Positions 1 to 9,765 of a stretch of DNA of 64,000 nucleotides are shown one piece after another (the stretch's first letter is position 1; each line of letters begins with the position of its first letter). Location: the NCBI RefSeq assembly GCF_003609645.1, contig NZ_MCIB01000006.1, forward strand, positions 1 to 64,000, given 5' to 3'. The DNA comes from Thermohalobacter berrensis. GTDB lineage: Bacteria > Bacillota > Clostridia > Tissierellales > Thermohalobacteraceae. The notes beneath the pieces are model-generated. The model was not told the DNA's origin, did no database searches, and worked only from the letters and a program-made list of their open reading frames with translations. Both the position numbers and the translations under genes were made by a program.

Positions 1-16
1 TGAATTGATTATTAAA

Positions 17-45
17 GTTACAAAATGAAATAGATGTGGTATAAT
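17..45 (+). promoter_or_regulatory. Candidate sigma-A promoter for the Nudix-whiA-ptsH unit
   Basis: A -10 box TATAAT (40-45) lies 17 bp after a -35-like GTTACA (17-22). It faces the Nudix gene, leaving a leader of about 115 nt in which I see no riboswitch. The -35 is a weak match, so this is an inference from box spacing. Confidence 0.4.
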
Positions 46-170
46 ATTATAAAAAATTATTTATAATGCAGTATACAAGAGATATTGAAATAATATTTTG
101 ATAAATTAATTTATTTTATTTATTAAATTAGTATATATTAAATATATAGTATAGTAGGAGCGTGGCTACA

Positions 171-575
171 GTGAAGGAAGAGATAAGCTCGGGAGGTGTG
201 GTTGTCTTTGGAAATGCCATCTTACTATTAAGAAAATATAATGGTGACTGGGTACTTCCTAAAGGTAAGGTGGAAGAAGGAGAAACTCTTAGACAAACAG
301 CAGCTAGGGAAGTATATGAAGAAGGTGGAGTAAAAGCTAAGATAATAAAATATCTAGGAAAGATCCAGTATACATTTAGAAATAATAGAGACGAAGAAGA
401 ACTAATCCAAAAAACAGTCCATTGGTTTTTAATGGAAGCTAAAAATATGGAATGTATTCCATTAAAAGAAGAGGGCTTTATTGATGCTAAATTTATACAT
501 GTAAACAGGGTAGTTGAATTGGCAAAATATGTTGATGAAAAAAGAATAATAGAAAAGGCTATTAATGAAATATAG
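171..575 (+). CDS. Nudix hydrolase
   Basis: A small cytoplasmic Nudix (MutT-like) pyrophosphohydrolase of about 134 aa. The Nudix box is complete: the Gly of GKVEEGET, the REVYEEGG core and the spacing GX5EX7REUXEEXGU are all visible near residues 33-57. The substrate cannot be read from sequence; relatives act on nucleoside diphosphate derivatives. A GTG at 162 is also open, but AGGAG at 156-160 abuts it, while GTG at 171 sits 10 nt after it and gives the usual MKEEIS N-terminus. The gene is 42 nt upstream of whiA, a position where many Clostridia have rapZ/yvcK instead, so it probably shares that transcript. Family is certain, substrate unknown. Confidence 0.87.
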   Translation: MKEEISSGGVVVFGNAILLLRKYNGDWVLPKGKVEEGETLRQTAAREVYEEGGVKAKIIKYLGKIQYTFRNNRDEEELIQKTVHWFLMEAKNMECIPLKEEGFIDAKFIHVNRVVELAKYVDEKRIIEKAINEI

Positions 576-617
576 ATAATTTTATTTAAGTCTATTTAGG
601 CAAGGAGTAGATGTAGG

Positions 618-1610
618 ATGTCTTTTTCATCAAAAACTAAAAATGAACTTTCAAGAATAGAAGTAGAGGATAAATGTTGTCAAATTGCTGAACTTTCAGC
701 CCTTATTCGAATGAGTGGTTCAATACAAATAAGTGGTCTTGGAAAAATAAGTATTAAGTTTACTACAGAAAATGCTGCAATAGCAAGAAGAATTTTTAGT
801 TTATTGAAAAAAATATATGATATTCATACTGAAGTAAGGGTTAGAAAAAATAGACAACTAAAAAAGAATAATAACTATTTAATGATCATTAATAATCCTA
901 TTGTTACAAATAAAGTACTTGCAGATACAGGGATTTATGAAAAAGATAAAGAACAATATTTTAATATAAATTATGGTATTCCTGAAAGATTAATTGATAA
1001 AAGATGCTGTAGACGATCTTATATAAGGGGGGCTTTCTTAGGAGGTGGCTCCTTAAGTGACCCTGAAAAGACCTATCACCTTGAATTTGTAACACATAGC
1101 AGTAAACATGCAAAAGATTTATCAAATTTGATTAATTCCTTTGATTTGAATTCAAAAATTGTTACACGAAAAGAAAATTATGTTGTATACTTAAAAGAAG
1201 GAGAACAAATTGTAGACTTGTTAAATATAATAGGTGCTCACTCAGCATTATTGAAATTAGAGAATATTCGTGTATTAAAAGAAGTTAGAAATAATATAAA
1301 TAGAATAGTGAACTGTGAAACTGCAAACTTAAGTAAAACTATTAATGCTGCATTAAGACAAATAAAAAATATTCAATATATAGATGAAGTCATGGGGATT
1401 GAAAACCTTTCCAAAGGTTTAGCTGATATAGCTAGATTAAGATTACAAAATAGAGAAGCAAGTTTAAAAGAGTTAGGGCAAATGTTAAGTCCGCCCGTAG
1501 GAAAATCAGGAGTAAATCACAGACTAAGAAAAATAGAAGAGATTGCAGATAAATTAAGAATGGAGAGGGGGGAATACGATGCAATCAAAGAAGATAGTAA
1601 TAAAAAATGA
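618..1610 (+). CDS. whiA: DNA-binding protein WhiA
   Basis: WhiA (330 aa, normal family length) combines an N-terminal degenerate LAGLIDADG homing-endonuclease fold with a C-terminal helix-turn-helix. The N-terminal MSFSSKTKNEL, the central YIRGAFLGGGSLSDPEK (around residue 140) and the C-terminal LGQMLSPPVGKSGVNHR HTH segment are typical. In actinobacteria it controls sporulation genes; in Bacillus it affects division and chromosome segregation. Its last 32 nt overlap the start of ptsH in another frame, and the whiA-HPr adjacency is common in Firmicutes. The start ATG follows AAGGAG with normal spacing. Confidence 0.96.
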   Translation: MSFSSKTKNELSRIEVEDKCCQIAELSALIRMSGSIQISGLGKISIKFTTENAAIARRIFSLLKKIYDIHTEVRVRKNRQLKKNNNYLMIINNPIVTNKVLADTGIYEKDKEQYFNINYGIPERLIDKRCCRRSYIRGAFLGGGSLSDPEKTYHLEFVTHSSKHAKDLSNLINSFDLNSKIVTRKENYVVYLKEGEQIVDLLNIIGAHSALLKLENIRVLKEVRNNINRIVNCETANLSKTINAALRQIKNIQYIDEVMGIENLSKGLADIARLRLQNREASLKELGQMLSPPVGKSGVNHRLRKIEEIADKLRMERGEYDAIKEDSNKK

Positions 1611-1845
1611 AGCAGGGTTACATGCTAGACCGGCTGCTTTATTTGTTCAAACAGCAGGCAAATTTATTAGTGATATTAAGGTTAAAAAAGATAATAAAGA
1701 GGCAGACGCTAAGAGTATTATGGGAATAATGGCCTTAGGTGTATCAAAAGGTGATGAAGTTCAAATAATAACACGTGGAGAAGATGAAAAAGAGGCTTTA
1801 GAGGCTTTAATAGATTTATTAGAAAATAAATTGAAAGGAGAGTAG
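1579..1845 (+). CDS. ptsH: Phosphocarrier protein HPr
   Basis: HPr (88 aa), the general phosphocarrier of the sugar phosphotransferase system, passes phosphate from enzyme I to the EIIA proteins. The active-site His is His15 in AGLHARPAA, so this is HPr and not Crh. The regulatory Ser is Ser46 in AKSIMGIM, the target of HPr kinase for CcpA-linked catabolite control. The start lies inside the whiA end after an AGGGGGG stretch, implying translational coupling. It would serve the PTS locus at 18.9-21.5 kb. The stop codon lies inside the terminator stem. Confidence 0.95.
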   Translation: MQSKKIVIKNEAGLHARPAALFVQTAGKFISDIKVKKDNKEADAKSIMGIMALGVSKGDEVQIITRGEDEKEALEALIDLLENKLKGE

Positions 1846-1866
1846 GAAATTCCTACTCTTTTTTAT
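1837..1866 (+). terminator. Intrinsic terminator after ptsH
   Basis: The arms AGAGTAGGA (1839-1847) and TCCTACTCT (1851-1859) form a 9-bp stem followed by a T-run. The stem includes the ptsH stop codon. Confidence 0.85.
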
Positions 1867-1878
1867 TGTTTTATTGCT

Positions 1879-1908
1879 AGCAAAGTATAACGAGCTTTGC
1901 TCGCTTTT
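1879..1908 (+). terminator. Second hairpin with T-run
   Basis: AGCAAAG (1879-1885) pairs with CTTTGCT (1895-1901), followed by CGCTTTTTTT. It looks like a backup terminator behind ptsH. Confidence 0.5.
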
Positions 1909-2052
1909 TTTAATTTTTTGTCAAAAAAGATGGGAATGGAGTCCTAAATTCACGAAAAATGAAAAAAATACCTTTACAGATGAAAAAAAAGGAAGAATTT
2001 GTATTATAATAAATAGTGTAGAAACAAAATTAAATAAAAAGGTTGATTGTAC

Positions 2053-3009
2053 ATGAAACACCTACCGATGAGTAAACTTAATAAAAGTATAGGATTACAT
2101 AAAATTAAATATAAAGGCAGTGTAAATATGGAAATGAAAATTTCACAAGAAATAATAAAAGAAGCAGAAACACTTATAGATAGTATGATTAGTAATTTAT
2201 CATTTGCAGATAATATACCAGAAGATGAAGTAAAGGATATAGTAAAGGAAGTTGTTAATTATATTTTACAAAATAATGAAATTATAAATAGACTTTATGA
2301 AATAAAGAGTATCGATAAATATACATTTAAACATAGTATAAATGTTTGTGTATTATCTATAATAACAGGAATATATTTAGATTATGGAATATATGAACTG
2401 ATAGACCTTGGTATAGGTGCTATTCTTCACGATATAGGTAAAACTAAAATACCAAATAGTATTTTAAATAAGCCTGGTAAACTTACAGACGATGAATATG
2501 AAATGATAAAAAAACATTCATCATATGGTTACGAAATATTAAAATATAATATTGGATTAGATGAAAAAATAAGCAGAGTTGCATTACATCATCATGAAAA
2601 AGTAAATGGTAGAGGTTATCCATATGGGAAAAGGGAAAATGAGATAGATACATACTCTAAAATAGTAGCAATAACTGATGTATATGACGCTTTAACCTCT
2701 AATAGGATTTATAGAAAGAAAATGAAGACCTTTCATGCAGTTGACTATATTATTTCCATGGCTGGATATCAATTTAACAAAAGACTGGTTCAAACCTTTG
2801 CAAAAAATATACCAATTTATTCAAAGTCTAAAGGTGTAATGTTAAGTAATGGTCATAAAGGGATTGTAATAGATGTTAGAGAAGAGTTTCCAACAAAACC
2901 AGTAGTTAAGGTATTGTATGATAGAGACTGTAAATTAAAAAATCCTTACAATATAGATTTACTTGAAAGTAAAGTTATAACAGTAGTAGATACCCTAGAT
3001 GATATATAA
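2053..3009 (+). CDS. HD-GYP domain phosphodiesterase-like protein
   Basis: A soluble HD-GYP protein of about 318 aa, of a family that hydrolyses c-di-GMP. The HD pair is in ILHDIGKTKIP, the later metal ligand His in the HHHEKVNGRGYP segment (the GYP motif is intact), and TDVYDALTS follows. No transmembrane segment or receiver domain is seen; the roughly 80 residues before the HD domain are helical. A C-terminal segment of about 60 aa resembles the small barrel found after some HD-GYP domains. ATG 2053 has AAAAAGG upstream; ATG 2128 (MEMKIS) has AAAGG and may be the true start. It stands alone between two terminators. Confidence 0.87.
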   Translation: MKHLPMSKLNKSIGLHKIKYKGSVNMEMKISQEIIKEAETLIDSMISNLSFADNIPEDEVKDIVKEVVNYILQNNEIINRLYEIKSIDKYTFKHSINVCVLSIITGIYLDYGIYELIDLGIGAILHDIGKTKIPNSILNKPGKLTDDEYEMIKKHSSYGYEILKYNIGLDEKISRVALHHHEKVNGRGYPYGKRENEIDTYSKIVAITDVYDALTSNRIYRKKMKTFHAVDYIISMAGYQFNKRLVQTFAKNIPIYSKSKGVMLSNGHKGIVIDVREEFPTKPVVKVLYDRDCKLKNPYNIDLLESKVITVVDTLDDI

Positions 3010-3027
3010 TATTACTTTTGTTATAAT

Positions 3028-3059
3028 AAAGATAGTGATATATTCACTATCTTTTTCTC
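3028..3059 (+). terminator. Intrinsic terminator after the HD-GYP gene
   Basis: AAAGATAGTGA (3028-3038) and TCACTATCTTT (3044-3054) form an 11-bp stem with a TATAT loop, followed by a T-rich tail. Confidence 0.85.
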
Positions 3060-3095
3060 ATTTTTGTGGGATACCACTATTAGGAGTGTATAATA

Positions 3096-4394
3096 ATGAC
3101 GAAGCATGAAAAAATTCTTAAGTATATTGAAAACCTAGAAGTTGGAACTAAAATATCCGTAAGAAGTGTAGCTAACAAATTAAATGTTAGTGAAGGAACT
3201 GCTTATAGAGCCATAAAAGAGGCAGAAAGTATGGAACTTGTAAAGACTATGCCGAGGGTTGGAACTGTAAGGATAGAGAAAACAGAAAAAGGAAATATAG
3301 AAAAGCTTTCTTTTGCAGAAGTAGTTAATATAGTAGAAGGAACTATATTAGGTGGCTCAGAAGGACTTCATAAGATGCTCAATAAGTTTATAATAGGGGC
3401 TATGACCGTAAATGAAATGAAAAAATATTTATCACCAGGGAGTTTACTTATAGTAGGAGACAGAGAAGAGGCCTATGATATGGCACTAGATAATGGATGT
3501 GCAGTTTTAATAACTGGTGGATTTGATTGTAGTGACTATATAAAAAATAAAGCAAACAAAAAGAAATTACCAATTATATCTACTTCCTATGATACCTTTA
3601 CAATAGCAACAATTATTAATAAAGCAATATTTGATAGAATGATAAAAAAAGAAATACTACTTGTGGAAAACATTATGAATAATAATCCGCCATATTTACA
3701 CGAAAATCAATCTATAGGACATTGGAAAAACTACGTTATGAATAAAAAGACAAGCAATTTTCCTGTAGTAGATAGACAATTATCAGTAGTAGGAATTGTT
3801 ACTCCTAAAGAAGTAGCAGGTTATGATGATGAGGTGTTTATAAAGGATGTTATGATTAAAAATCCTATAACAGTTGCTAAAACTACTTCAGTAGCTTATG
3901 TTTCTCATCTAATGATATGGGAAAATATCGAAATACTTCCTGTAGTTGAAAACAAAAAATTAGTAGGAATTGTAACTAGACAGGATGTTATAAAGGCATT
4001 AAGACATTTTAAAAGCCAACCACATTTAGGAGAAACTGTTGAAGATTTAGTTATAGATAATTTTGAAGTAGAAATAATGAATAATGGGTTAAAATTTAAA
4101 GGTAAAGTAGTACCACTCATGCTAGACCAGCTAGGTGCAGCTAGCTGTGGAAATCTAAGCTTATTAATGACAACAGCAGGTACAATTACTATTAAAGAGA
4201 AAAAGCATTTAGATGTATTTCCTGATAGTCTTATGGTATACTTTTTAAAACCACTGCAAGTAGATAGTGAAATTGAAATTGTAACTAATATAATTGATAT
4301 AGGAAGAAGTTTTTGTAAAGTTGACATTGAAGTAATACATCAAAAGAAAGTTGTTGCTAAAGCAATGATGTCAACTAAAATATTGAAAAAGTAA
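3096..4394 (+). CDS. HTH-DRTGG-CBS-hotdog regulatory protein (YtoI family)
   Basis: A 432-aa multidomain protein with the architecture of Bacillus YtoI: N-terminal winged HTH (residues about 1-65, with SEGTAYRAIKEAE), DRTGG domain (about 70-185), two CBS motifs (about 190-310, which usually bind adenine nucleotides) and a C-terminal hotdog/thioesterase-like domain (about 320-430). It is probably a ligand-responsive regulator; neither ligand nor targets are known for the family. It sits 40 nt upstream of dnaE with no terminator between them, a linkage common in Clostridia. The domain order is clear from sequence, the function is inference. Confidence 0.85.
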   Translation: MTKHEKILKYIENLEVGTKISVRSVANKLNVSEGTAYRAIKEAESMELVKTMPRVGTVRIEKTEKGNIEKLSFAEVVNIVEGTILGGSEGLHKMLNKFIIGAMTVNEMKKYLSPGSLLIVGDREEAYDMALDNGCAVLITGGFDCSDYIKNKANKKKLPIISTSYDTFTIATIINKAIFDRMIKKEILLVENIMNNNPPYLHENQSIGHWKNYVMNKKTSNFPVVDRQLSVVGIVTPKEVAGYDDEVFIKDVMIKNPITVAKTTSVAYVSHLMIWENIEILPVVENKKLVGIVTRQDVIKALRHFKSQPHLGETVEDLVIDNFEVEIMNNGLKFKGKVVPLMLDQLGAASCGNLSLLMTTAGTITIKEKKHLDVFPDSLMVYFLKPLQVDSEIEIVTNIIDIGRSFCKVDIEVIHQKKVVAKAMMSTKILKK

Positions 4395-4434
4395 AAACTA
4401 GACTTCTAAATATAACAAAACAGGAAGTGATGTT

Positions 4435-7400
4435 ATGTCTAAAGATAAGTTTGTTCATTTACATGTCCATACTGAATATAGTCTTTTAGATGGAGCTTCA
4501 AGAATAAAAAATCTTATATCTAGGGTAAAAGAGCTAGGAATGGATAGTGTGGCTATTACTGACCATGGTGCTATGTTTGGTATAGTACAGTTTTATAAAG
4601 AGGCTGTGCGCCAAGGGATAAAGCCAATTATTGGCTGTGAAGTATATATATCTAAAGGCAAGTATACTGAAAAAGACCCTAAAAGAGATAAGAACCAATA
4701 CCATTTAGTCTTACTAGCCGAAAATCAAAAAGGGTATTCTAATCTTATAAAAATTGTTTCTGAAGGATATGTAAATGGATTTTATTATAAACCTAGAGTA
4801 GATAGTTCTGTTTTAGAAAAGTATAATGAAGGAATTATTGCATTAAGTGCATGTCTTGCAGGTGAAGTTCAACATCATTTACTAAATAATAATTATAAAA
4901 AGGCAAAGGAAGTGGCACTAAGATATAATAATATCTTTGGTCAAGGAAATTTCTATCTTGAACTACAAGACCATGGAATAAGGGAACAAAAAATTATAAA
5001 CCAAGAACTTATTAAGCTTAGTAGAGAAACTAATATTCCACTTGTAGCAACAAATGATGTTCACTATATTAACAAAGAAGATGCAAAAGTACATGATGTT
5101 TTACTTTGCATACAGACAGGAAAAACAATAGATGAAGAAGATAGAATGAAATTTCCTACATCAGAATTTTATTTAAAATCTCTAGATGAGATGGAGAAGC
5201 TATTTCCTAAAGAAGCTATAGAAAATACAGTTAAAATAGCAGAAAGATGTAATGTTGATTTTGATTTTAATACATTACATTTGCCTGAATATAAGGTACC
5301 TGAAGGTTATACTAACTCCGAGTATCTAAGGAAATTATGCTATGAAGGCTTAGAAAAAAGATATGAAACAGTGACTGAAGAAGCCAAAAAAAGACTTGAA
5401 CATGAGCTAAATGTAATTGAGAGCATGGGCTATGTTGATTACTTCCTAATAGTTTGGGATTTTATCAAGTATGCTAAAGATAATAACATAATGGTAGGTC
5501 CAGGAAGGGGCTCAGCTGCTGGAAGTCTTGTATCATATTGCCTTGGTATTATAGATATAGATCCTTTAAAATATGGTCTTATCTTTGAAAGATTTCTAAA
5601 CCCTGAAAGGGTAACTATGCCAGATATAGATATAGATTTCTGCTATGAGAGAAGAGAGGAAGTTATAGATTACGTTGTTAGAAAATACGGAGAAGATAGG
5701 GTTGCCCAAATAGCAACTTTTGGTACCATGGCAGCTAGAGGAGCAATTAGAGATGTGGGAAGGGCCCTTAATATTTCATATGGAAAAGTAGATTTAATTG
5801 CTAAGCAAATCCCTATGGAATTGGGAATGACTATAGATAAAGCCTTGGGAATAAATAATAAGTTAAAAGAAATGTATGAGGAAGATGAAGAAGTAAAGGA
5901 ATTAATTGATTTATCTAGGGCAGTAGAAGGTCTGCCAAGACATACTTCCACACATGCAGCAGGAGTTGTTATATCTAAGCTTCCTGTAACAGACTATGTA
6001 CCATTATCTAGAAATAATGATTGTATTACAACACAGTTTACTATGACTGAACTAGAAGAGCTTGGATTACTAAAAATGGACTTTTTAGGATTAAGAACCC
6101 TTACTGTAATAAGGAATGCAATAAATTTAGTAGAACAAAATCATGGTATAAAAATAGATTTTTCAAATTCTAATTATGATGATCCAAATGTGTACAAACT
6201 ATTTAGCAAAGGAGATACACTAGGGATATTCCAGTTTGAAAGTAGTGGTATGAGACAGTTTCTTAAGGAACTAAAACCTACATCTTTTGAGAATATAGTT
6301 GCAGCAAACTCATTATTTAGACCCGGTCCAATGAAACAAATCCCAACATATATTGAAAATAAAAATAATCCAGAGAAAATAAAATATCTACACCCTAAGC
6401 TTGAACCTATATTAAGTGTAACATATGGTTGTATGGTGTATCAGGAACAGGTTATGCAAATTGTAAGGGATATTGGCGGATTTTCCATGGGCCGTTCTGA
6501 TTTAGTTAGAAGAGCCATGGGTAAAAAGAAAATGGATGTAATGGAGAAGGAAAGAAGACATTTTATTTACGGTAAAAAGAATGAAAGTGGAGAAATTGAA
6601 ATATCAGGAGCTATAAGAAATGGTGTCGATGAAGAAATTGCTAATAAGATTTATGACCAAATGATAGATTTCGCAAAATATGCTTTTAATAAATCTCATT
6701 CAGCTGCATATGCAGTATTGGCATATCAAACAGCTTGGCTTAAATATTATTATCCAGTAGAATTTTTTGCTGCTTTAATATCTAGTGTAATGGGAAATTC
6801 TAATTCAGTATCATTATATATTCAAGAGTGTAAAAGGTTAAGAATTAAAATACTTCCCCCTGATATTAATGAAAGCTATAGAGATTTTACTGTTTCTGAT
6901 GGTAAAATAAGATTTGGTCTTGCGGCAGTAAAGAATGTTGGAGATTCAGCTATTGATGCAATAGTTAAGGAAAGGGAAGAAAATGGAAAGTTTATAAGCT
7001 TTACAGAATTCTGCCAAAGAGTAGATATAAAACATCTAAACAAAAGAACAGTAGAAAGCTTAATAAAATGTGGTGCCTTTGATTCACTAGGTGTATATAG
7101 ATCTCAACTTCTAGCTATATACGAAAAACTGTTAGATGGAATACATCAAGATAAAAAGAGAAATATAGATGGACAATTTTCTTTATTTGATTCTTTAGAT
7201 ATTTCAAATGGTCCGAATATGATAGAAGATGATTTACCAGATATAAAAGAATTTCCAGAAAGAACCCTTCTAGCCATGGAAAAAGAAATGCTTGGAGTAT
7301 ATATAAGTGGCCATCCACTTTCTTCCTATAGTAGTGAATTAAAAAGAATATCTACTGTAAATAGTAGTGAAATAAATGAAATTAGTGAAAATGTTGAAGA

Positions 7401-7914
7401 AAAAAATCATGCTTCTACCCTTAAAGATGGTAGTCGAGTTATTATGGGAGGAATAATTGTTGAGAAAAAGAACAAAATAACAAAGAATAATAATATGATG
7501 GCCTTTGCAACATTTGAAGATTTATACGGGACTGTAGATTTAATTATATTTCCAGCAACATATGATAAATATTCCAAGTATATTGAAGAAGACAATATTG
7601 TGGTAGTAGAAGGAAGATTAAGTATAAGTGAGGAAGAAAATCCTAAAATTATTTGTGAAAAAATAACCCCACTTGTAAAAACAAATAAAGAAAAATTATA
7701 CTTGAAGGTGCCAAGAAATAAATCCCTTAATTTATTAAATAACTTAAAAGTAATATTATCTAGACACTCAGGAAATATTCCTGTATATGTATATATAGAA
7801 AAGGATAAGAAAACAATAATGGCTGATAGAAATTACTGGGTTAATGTTGAAGATGAAAACTTAATAAGAGAATTAGAAAAAATATTAGGTAAAGATTGTA
7901 TAAAAGTATGTTAA
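4435..7914 (+). CDS. dnaE: DNA polymerase III subunit alpha (DnaE)
   Basis: DnaE-type replicative polymerase of 1159 aa. The PHP domain is N-terminal (HLHVHTEYSLLDG, AITDHGAMFG). The catalytic aspartates are in MPDIDIDF (about 395-402) and KMDFLGLRTL (about 545). The fingers region, helix-hairpin-helix and a C-terminal OB-fold (about 990-1070) follow. There is no embedded 3'-5' exonuclease domain, so it is DnaE rather than PolC. AGGAAG precedes the ATG. Its stop codon overlaps that of the convergent pgpA gene, with no terminator hairpin between them. Confidence 0.97.
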   Translation: MSKDKFVHLHVHTEYSLLDGASRIKNLISRVKELGMDSVAITDHGAMFGIVQFYKEAVRQGIKPIIGCEVYISKGKYTEKDPKRDKNQYHLVLLAENQKGYSNLIKIVSEGYVNGFYYKPRVDSSVLEKYNEGIIALSACLAGEVQHHLLNNNYKKAKEVALRYNNIFGQGNFYLELQDHGIREQKIINQELIKLSRETNIPLVATNDVHYINKEDAKVHDVLLCIQTGKTIDEEDRMKFPTSEFYLKSLDEMEKLFPKEAIENTVKIAERCNVDFDFNTLHLPEYKVPEGYTNSEYLRKLCYEGLEKRYETVTEEAKKRLEHELNVIESMGYVDYFLIVWDFIKYAKDNNIMVGPGRGSAAGSLVSYCLGIIDIDPLKYGLIFERFLNPERVTMPDIDIDFCYERREEVIDYVVRKYGEDRVAQIATFGTMAARGAIRDVGRALNISYGKVDLIAKQIPMELGMTIDKALGINNKLKEMYEEDEEVKELIDLSRAVEGLPRHTSTHAAGVVISKLPVTDYVPLSRNNDCITTQFTMTELEELGLLKMDFLGLRTLTVIRNAINLVEQNHGIKIDFSNSNYDDPNVYKLFSKGDTLGIFQFESSGMRQFLKELKPTSFENIVAANSLFRPGPMKQIPTYIENKNNPEKIKYLHPKLEPILSVTYGCMVYQEQVMQIVRDIGGFSMGRSDLVRRAMGKKKMDVMEKERRHFIYGKKNESGEIEISGAIRNGVDEEIANKIYDQMIDFAKYAFNKSHSAAYAVLAYQTAWLKYYYPVEFFAALISSVMGNSNSVSLYIQECKRLRIKILPPDINESYRDFTVSDGKIRFGLAAVKNVGDSAIDAIVKEREENGKFISFTEFCQRVDIKHLNKRTVESLIKCGAFDSLGVYRSQLLAIYEKLLDGIHQDKKRNIDGQFSLFDSLDISNGPNMIEDDLPDIKEFPERTLLAMEKEMLGVYISGHPLSSYSSELKRISTVNSSEINEISENVEEKNHASTLKDGSRVIMGGIIVEKKNKITKNNNMMAFATFEDLYGTVDLIIFPATYDKYSKYIEEDNIVVVEGRLSISEEENPKIICEKITPLVKTNKEKLYLKVPRNKSLNLLNNLKVILSRHSGNIPVYVYIEKDKKTIMADRNYWVNVEDENLIRELEKILGKDCIKVC

Positions 7915-8354
7915 TATATATCTATAGAAGCTGTTGCTGCTATAACACATACTATATCATCTAAAAAAGTATTAACTTTATTTTTAGAAAGCATTTTTCT
8001 TATCATATCTATTTTTTCTTTTTGCAAATAAGAATAATATATTATTGCTTCAGGTGTAAATTCATATAAAATACTAATTGCTAATACTTTGTCTAAATCA
8101 AAATATGTATTTTTATCACCTATTAATTGCTGAAGGGGGTCCGGTAGCAAATTATTTTCTGCATAAATATCTAGAATGACTCCTAAATGAATAAAATCTT
8201 GAATTACTTTAATTGATAAAACATTAGAAACTAGTTCTTTGTATTTTGCTTTATTCTTTTCTTCTTCATCATTTTTGAGTATACTAATTAGGGAATATAT
8301 TTTACTTAATGATACTCCCCTATCATTAAGTAATTTGTTAACAAGATTATTCAT
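7911..8354 (-). CDS. pgpA: Phosphatidylglycerophosphatase A family protein (YutG-like)
   Basis: About 147 aa, matching the PgpA/YutG family: NKLLNDRGVSLSKI near the N-terminus, an LGVILDIYAE segment and the C-terminal signature TFLDDIVCVIAATAS. Family members dephosphorylate phosphatidylglycerophosphate; the Bacillus type has no clear membrane span, as here. The frame is open to 8417, but TGGAGGA (8361-8367, minus strand) sits 6 nt before ATG 8354 and abuts the ATG at 8360, so 8354 is the start. It converges on dnaE with a 4-nt overlap of the two stops. Confidence 0.82.
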   Translation of the reverse strand: MNNLVNKLLNDRGVSLSKIYSLISILKNDEEEKNKAKYKELVSNVLSIKVIQDFIHLGVILDIYAENNLLPDPLQQLIGDKNTYFDLDKVLAISILYEFTPEAIIYYSYLQKEKIDMIRKMLSKNKVNTFLDDIVCVIAATASIDIY

Positions 8355-8511
8355 GTACATTCCTCCAAAAATTAATATATTTTTTGCTCTTATGTTATAA
8401 TATGCAAGAAGGAACAATTTTGTTAATTATTCTGTATTAAAATGTTGAAATTAATTTTTTTTTAAGTTAGAATTATAAATTATAGAAAGACTGTATTGCG
8501 GGGGGCAGAAA

Positions 8512-8703
8512 ATGTGGACTGCTGTACATGTAGTTGAAGGAAAAAAGACTGCTAAAGAAATAGAAAAAAGGCTGATTGAAGAAGGATTTTTAGTAAAAGT
8601 AGAGCCCTTCAGCAAGGATGGAAACAGAGAGTTATATAAGGTATTAGCGCCTGAGTTTGAAGCTGAGGAAGTTCAATCAGTTATTCTAGATTTAGGTTTT
8701 TAA
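8512..8703 (+). CDS. Small conserved protein upstream of pfkA
   Basis: A 63-aa soluble protein that starts MWTAVHVVEGKKTAKEI and ends EEVQSVILDLGF, with a GCGGGGGG-like ribosome binding site. Alternating charged and hydrophobic residues suggest a small alpha/beta fold; the pattern recalls proteins of the putative signal-transducing DUF2007 type, but I cannot assign it. Clostridia often carry a gene like this just before pfkA. It is probably co-transcribed with pfkA and pyk unless the palindrome in the gap terminates or regulates transcription. No function is claimed. Confidence 0.7.
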   Translation: MWTAVHVVEGKKTAKEIEKRLIEEGFLVKVEPFSKDGNRELYKVLAPEFEAEEVQSVILDLGF

Positions 8704-8735
8704 GTAATCTATTTTACAATAGGAAATAAATTTTT

Positions 8736-8764
8736 TTGGACAAATCGGGACATAACATGTCCAA
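8736..8764. promoter_or_regulatory. Nested palindrome (candidate operator) before pfkA
   Basis: GGACAT-AAC-ATGTCC (8748-8762) is a perfect interrupted palindrome. An outer pair, TTGGACA (8736-8742) and TGTCCAA (8758-8764), overlaps it. It lies 28 nt upstream of the pfkA start and has no T-run, so it is more like a protein-binding site than a terminator. The regulator is unknown. Confidence 0.45.
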
Positions 8765-8780
8765 CATGGCAAAAAAATAA

Positions 8781-9752
<972 letters not shown>

Positions 9753-9765
9753 GAGTGAGGGGAAA

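Noticed and set aside
1874-2056. 60-aa plus-strand frame
   Set aside because: It begins in a terminator hairpin and has no ribosome binding site or family likeness.
3905-4327. 140-aa minus-strand frame
   Set aside because: Antisense shadow of the CBS-hotdog part of the YtoI-like gene.
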